A program made the position numbers and the translations under genes. A stretch of DNA of 64,000 nt from Hedera helix (Eukaryota > Streptophyta > Magnoliopsida > Apiales > Araliaceae): NCBI GenBank assembly GCA_947179155.2, contig OX359281.1, forward strand, positions 39,370,967 through 39,434,966, read 5' to 3'. How positions within the stretch are numbered: position 1 is the first letter of the stretch; the number at the start of each line of letters is the position of its first letter. The notes beneath the pieces were generated by a model, which did no database searches, was not told where the DNA came from, and worked only from the letters and a program-made list of their open reading frames with translations. Below, piece by piece: positions 59,708 through 64,000 of the stretch.

Positions 59708-60800
59708 AGCATGACGCACAAATTGCATAGCAATGATGTAATTATATGTCCGATATTGTAAAACTGTAGCATTGAAGGAAAGACTGCATGCATGTGTACG
59801 TAGGAGGGACTGAAAAACTAGTTTGGAATTTCTTTTAATTTTCTTTCAAATTATAATTTCTTTTCATTAATTTACAACATGATCATAACTTCATAAGATA
59901 TTAAGATGTATTTTATGCACTGATGTGAACTTATTTTAACAAAGTTTAACTTAATTGGTACCACATGTCATAATGTGCCATTACATATCAAAAATAAGAA
60001 ATGAGATCTTTTTGGGTGGTCGGTGAGGATTTGAGCAGTAACTATAACTACAGTATTACAGGTTTACTCCCGTCTCCAAGTTCACGCGTATGTATTACAG
60101 GTTTACTTATTACGTATTATCATTTTTTAAAATAAAAATATAATTATGATAGATGTGCATTTATAGAATATAAGTAAAAATTAAAAATAATTTTATATTA
60201 ATTTATTTTATGTTATTATATTAATTACAATCCGTCGTATATTTATAACACGTATGTATATTATTTTCTTAAAAACTCCGCGTGAGCACGTTAACTAAAA
60301 AAGAGGGCTACGGAATAGAAACACGAAGGGGAAGGAATCAATGATTAGATACTTGACGGCATAATCTACGCCTTATTATGTCTCGTGACTCTCGTCTCTT
60401 TGGGGAAATCCTCTTAAGTAGTCTAATGTCTACTCACTGTCTGGTGATTAGTCGACACATAGCGGCGCGAGAACCTCGAGACCTGTTCTTCACCACCTAC
60501 AAACGTTAACCCATACTGGCTAAAATTAAATTTGTGAAATATTAGGGGTCTAAATAATTCTCAAATAATGTAGAATACATTTATGTCCACACGTTGTTTC
60601 ACATATAAACACATATACAAAGTTCAAATAATAATAAAGAAAATAAGTGTTGTGTAGAGTGATGCAGAAATACTTTATAATATAACAAATAGTATAATTT
60701 ATAATATTTATTATTATATTTATTAAAATTATTAGAATTATTATCAATTTTTTACTTAAAAATATCTTAAGTTAATTTTAAAAAATAAAAAGTAATCTTA
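58133..60800. other. Intergenic with two very long (TA)n tracts
   Basis: (TA)n runs at 58829-58903 (about 37 units) and 59623-59704 (about 41 units). A GC-richer patch at 60290-60500 shows no recognisable gene. Confidence 0.6.
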
Positions 60801-61052
60801 TACTCTTTCTGTATTAAATTATATGATTATTATTAACTTTTAAAAATTAATTTAAAATAATTTTAAATTGAGATGACTCATTAAAAATTATAAAACAATA
60901 AAACTTAGAACGAGTAATACACTTTGATAGTAATATTAATTATTGTATTAATTAAAATTAAAAAAAAAATTATGTCAATTTTGAGTTCAAAAATCTCTTA
61001 AATTAATTTTAAAAAGTCAATAATAATCAAATAATATGTAACAGAAAGAATA
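60801..61052. mobile_element. Stowaway-like MITE, same family as 1470-1736
   Basis: The left end TACTCTTTCTGTATTAAATT and the right end (reverse complement TATTCTTTCTGTTACATATT) pair well, with TGATTATTATT on both inner sides. 252 bp. Confidence 0.75.
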
Positions 61053-64000
61053 TTTTAGAATGAAAGAAATATTACTTATCTTACTAATGTCATATTATTT
61101 GAGATATTTTTGAGATTACCTATATTATAAAGTGTGAGAAAGGAATGACAAATATTTTATATAAACAAAAAAGTGCTTTTTTTTATTCACTTTTACTCTG
61201 TTCTCTCTCCCATTATCTCTCATCTCCTATTTTTTAGCATTTTATTTATCTTCTTTTAACACACCGTAGTAGTGTGTGTCATGTAAGCTAGTAAGTATAA
61301 AACCTCTAAAATAATTCATTAAATTTTGATACAATCCACATTTACTTAGGAAAACTGTTATTTCTATAAATAAAATTTAATATTTTATAAGATTTTACTC
61401 ATATAAATATGAATCTAATTTATTATTAAGGTGAGAAGTAATAATTGTGAAACTATTAATTTTTTTAATAAAAATATAAATTCTTTTATTTATTTATAAA
61501 CTAAACTGGCCCCTTTCCTCCCTTCTGTTTGAGCCGTTGAAAGCAGTCTATTTCTCACGTCGGCTATTCCCTGTTCATACAAGGGAGATTGTAGGGACCA
61601 GGGGTTAAGTACAAATTGTTTGGTTTATTTAAATAAAATATTTTTTCATTGTAATGTACAATTGTCAATGATCAAGCAATGGATTGAGTAGTTAAATTAG
61701 ATAACTAGTGTCTAATCATTTAACACTACTCTTAATATAATCCACATTCAAATATGAAAATCTAGATCAATGAGCGATACACTCTTTCATTTATATATTT
61801 ATTTTGTTTTACAAAAATAGTTTTATTTGAGTTAATTATAATTAATTTGTAAAATTTTAAAACTTATGATCTACGTGAATTTATTTTAAATTTTAAAATA
61901 TTTTTTATTTAAAAATAATGTTAAAATAATTTATAATATTAAAAATTGTATTAATTAAAATTAAATAAATTTACATTAATTTTAAAATTTCGTAACTGTA
62001 ACTGTAAGAGTGATGGAGAGCGAAAGAGAGCACACTTCATCATTGGATCCCGTATTTTGGCTAAAGACCTTTTTTTTTTCAATTTTAGCGTGGATGTAAT
62101 GTTGGTGGGGTGGTTAGAGAGTGGAAAGAATGTGAGGCAAGGTGTTGACTGTTGACCCTCGACCAGCTGCTATCTAGCCACTATTATTATAAGTAATTAT
62201 TTAATAATTTTAAAATATTTATTATGTGATATCTTGTATTATTTATGTATTATTATGTGAGTACTTAAAATAAAATAATATACTTTAAATATTTATATAA
62301 CATCATATAAATAATATGAGATATTATGTGACTGATATTTCAAAAATATTTAATAATTTTTTCACTGTTACATGCATTACCAAAAAGAAAAACTTTATAT
62401 AGGGTCAATGTTACTTCTATAAAATAATTGTGATATGTTCACAAGGTGAGTGTAGTTCCTCAACAAAAGAGTAGAGATGAATGTAGGACTCCCTTCAATA
62501 ACTTTATATATATATATATATATGTAAAGTTGGGCCCTCATATCAAAATTGGCAAAGATCTTGATTTCAAGTAATTTAATACGCGTATGAGTTGTAGGAT
62601 TGAGTTTTATAAAATTGTCAAATGAACTATTTATTACATTTAAACGGTCTGAAATTTAAAACCAATTGGCACCGACAATTAACCTTGAGCTTACTGTCCC
62701 TTGACACAGATTCTTGTAGTACAAATACAAGCGACTAAAATTATTACAGTTTGCTGTAATGAACCATGCATGGAGCGGCGTTGCTTTAAGTTTTTAGAGG
62801 GCAGGGTGATTTTTTTTGGTTTTTCTCCACCCAAACACTTCCTATAAATCTACATTATAAATGAGCTGCAATAATCGATTAATTAATATAGAGTTTTTAC
62901 ACGAACAATATATTACCGTTACAAATTAATAAATTCATAGGTAAGGAAAAAATTAAAGTTGTGCTAGGCTGCTGGCATAGACATTTGCCTTGGTCCTTTG
63001 GCAAATAATTTGTCACGTGTATTATAGTTTGTAGCTAGTCTTCTTTCACAATTTCACTTGACAAATTGGCATTCATTCTTTGCTCAGGGACATAAAGATC
63101 AAATTCCTTGTTAGATGGTGTAATAATTCTTTTCAACAGGAGTAGCAACCGATTAATTTGCAAATGATTGCATTTAATTTTAGAATTAACAATACTAGAC
63201 TGATAATCTGTGCAAGGCACGAGTTAATATTGGTGATATAATATAAAATTGTGGTGTGTGCTATTTAGTATTATAATTTGAATATAAATAGTATAGTATG
63301 AATTGTAGTAACATATTGAATACGTAATTGAAAAGTTGTATGTATTATCAAAATCATTATATATGTTTTCTAATATATGCATATACACCCTTAGAATAAT
63401 AAAACAGATGATATGAAAAGTTTGATATAATTGTGAACAGGATAAACAATGTATCAGCAAAGGTGATAAACTTGGGTTTAACTCGGGATTAATTCTCTAA
63501 CCAATCAAAATTACTCAAATAATTTGGATAATTTTTTTTTTTGTCTTGTTATATATAATAATAGAAATATATTTCTTAAGGTGATTAAATTGGGCTCGAG
63601 CAAACTTTTGGAAACTTGGCTCGAAATCGGCTAAAGTTCAAGACCAATTAAAACTGGAGTTTGTGAAAAATAAACAAGCTCGTCAAACCAGCTAAACACA
63701 CGGTTACGCCCCCAACAAGTTTTATAATTAAGCAGGCTTAATTACTTAGAGGTAGAGACTAGAGACCAAACAACCAAAAGACCAATTAAGCTTCAAAAAT
63801 ATGTTCACGATAGATTAAGCTTGGGCTATCTTGAGGTTAGCCTAGATATGTAAAGAGCGGGCTTGGACCACAATTCATAAGCCCAATAATAGCCCAAGCT
63901 TCATGACTATGGGCTAATTCATTCTTGTCAATTGCAAAAATAAAGAAAGAAGAATTGGTCCAGAAAAATGACCGACAATTTCTATAGATGTAGATATATG
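61053..64000. other. Intergenic to the window end
   Basis: AT-rich, no gene recognised. At 63590-63720 a stretch with gctcgagcaaac, ggctcgaaatcggct and acaagctcgtc resembles the common plant hAT-type MITE with GCTCGA motifs, but its ends are unclear. Confidence 0.4.

Noticed and set aside
59521..59730. 69-codon frame ending in Tyr-Ile repeats
   Set aside because: Artefact of the (TA)n microsatellite.

Overview
The window looks like nuclear DNA of a flowering plant, most likely a eudicot. It is strongly AT-rich, the genes are split by long AT-rich introns with GT..AG borders, and most of the space is plant transposable elements: Ty3/gypsy-type LTRs, hAT, Stowaway and Mutator-like MITEs, a Helitron-like unit and a SINE tail. 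I cannot name the species. All homology statements come from recognising motifs by eye, not from a database search.

From left to right: 1-3.7 kb is intergenic, with MITE remnants and an orphan promoter-like block. 3.77-12.86 kb (+) holds a nine-exon gene for a 2-oxoglutarate/Fe(II) dioxygenase of the plant PKHD-type family. All splice phases close to give 393 codons, and intron 1 carries an hAT MITE with a Stowaway nested in it. 13.89-16.39 kb (-) holds a gene for GINS subunit PSF3 that appears broken by an in-frame TAG and a SINE insertion. 17.44-17.78 kb (-) is a frameshifted F-box/LRR fragment between direct repeats. 18.14-19.48 kb is a Helitron-like element.

19.98-42.39 kb is a nest of long-LTR elements that can be ordered by target-site duplications (TSDs). 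A reverse-oriented LTR (TSD ATAAA) was split by an 11.4-kb plus-strand element (TSD GTATG). Each 5.4-5.7-kb LTR of that element contains another LTR of the same family (TSD TATTT). Its internal domain is only about 266 bp, with a PBS and a PPT but no genes. Separately, an older LTR of another family (35.46-42.39 kb) is split by a 3.3-kb solo LTR (TSD GTTAT).

44.81-45.31 kb (+) is an intact single-exon RING-H2 gene of the RHA2A/RHA2B type, with a foldback MITE just upstream. The rest (45.3-64 kb) is intergenic: a GGCCTGG-rich hAT element, an inverted repeat around a minisatellite, and a 2.5-3.0-kb tandem duplication carrying a possible 32-codon peptide gene in both copies. It also holds several MITEs and long (TA)n runs.

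The two intact host genes act separately: a nuclear or cytosolic dioxygenase and a ubiquitin ligase linked to ABA signalling in Arabidopsis. The main story of the window is transposon biology, above all the LTR-within-LTR element that seems to have moved as a unit.
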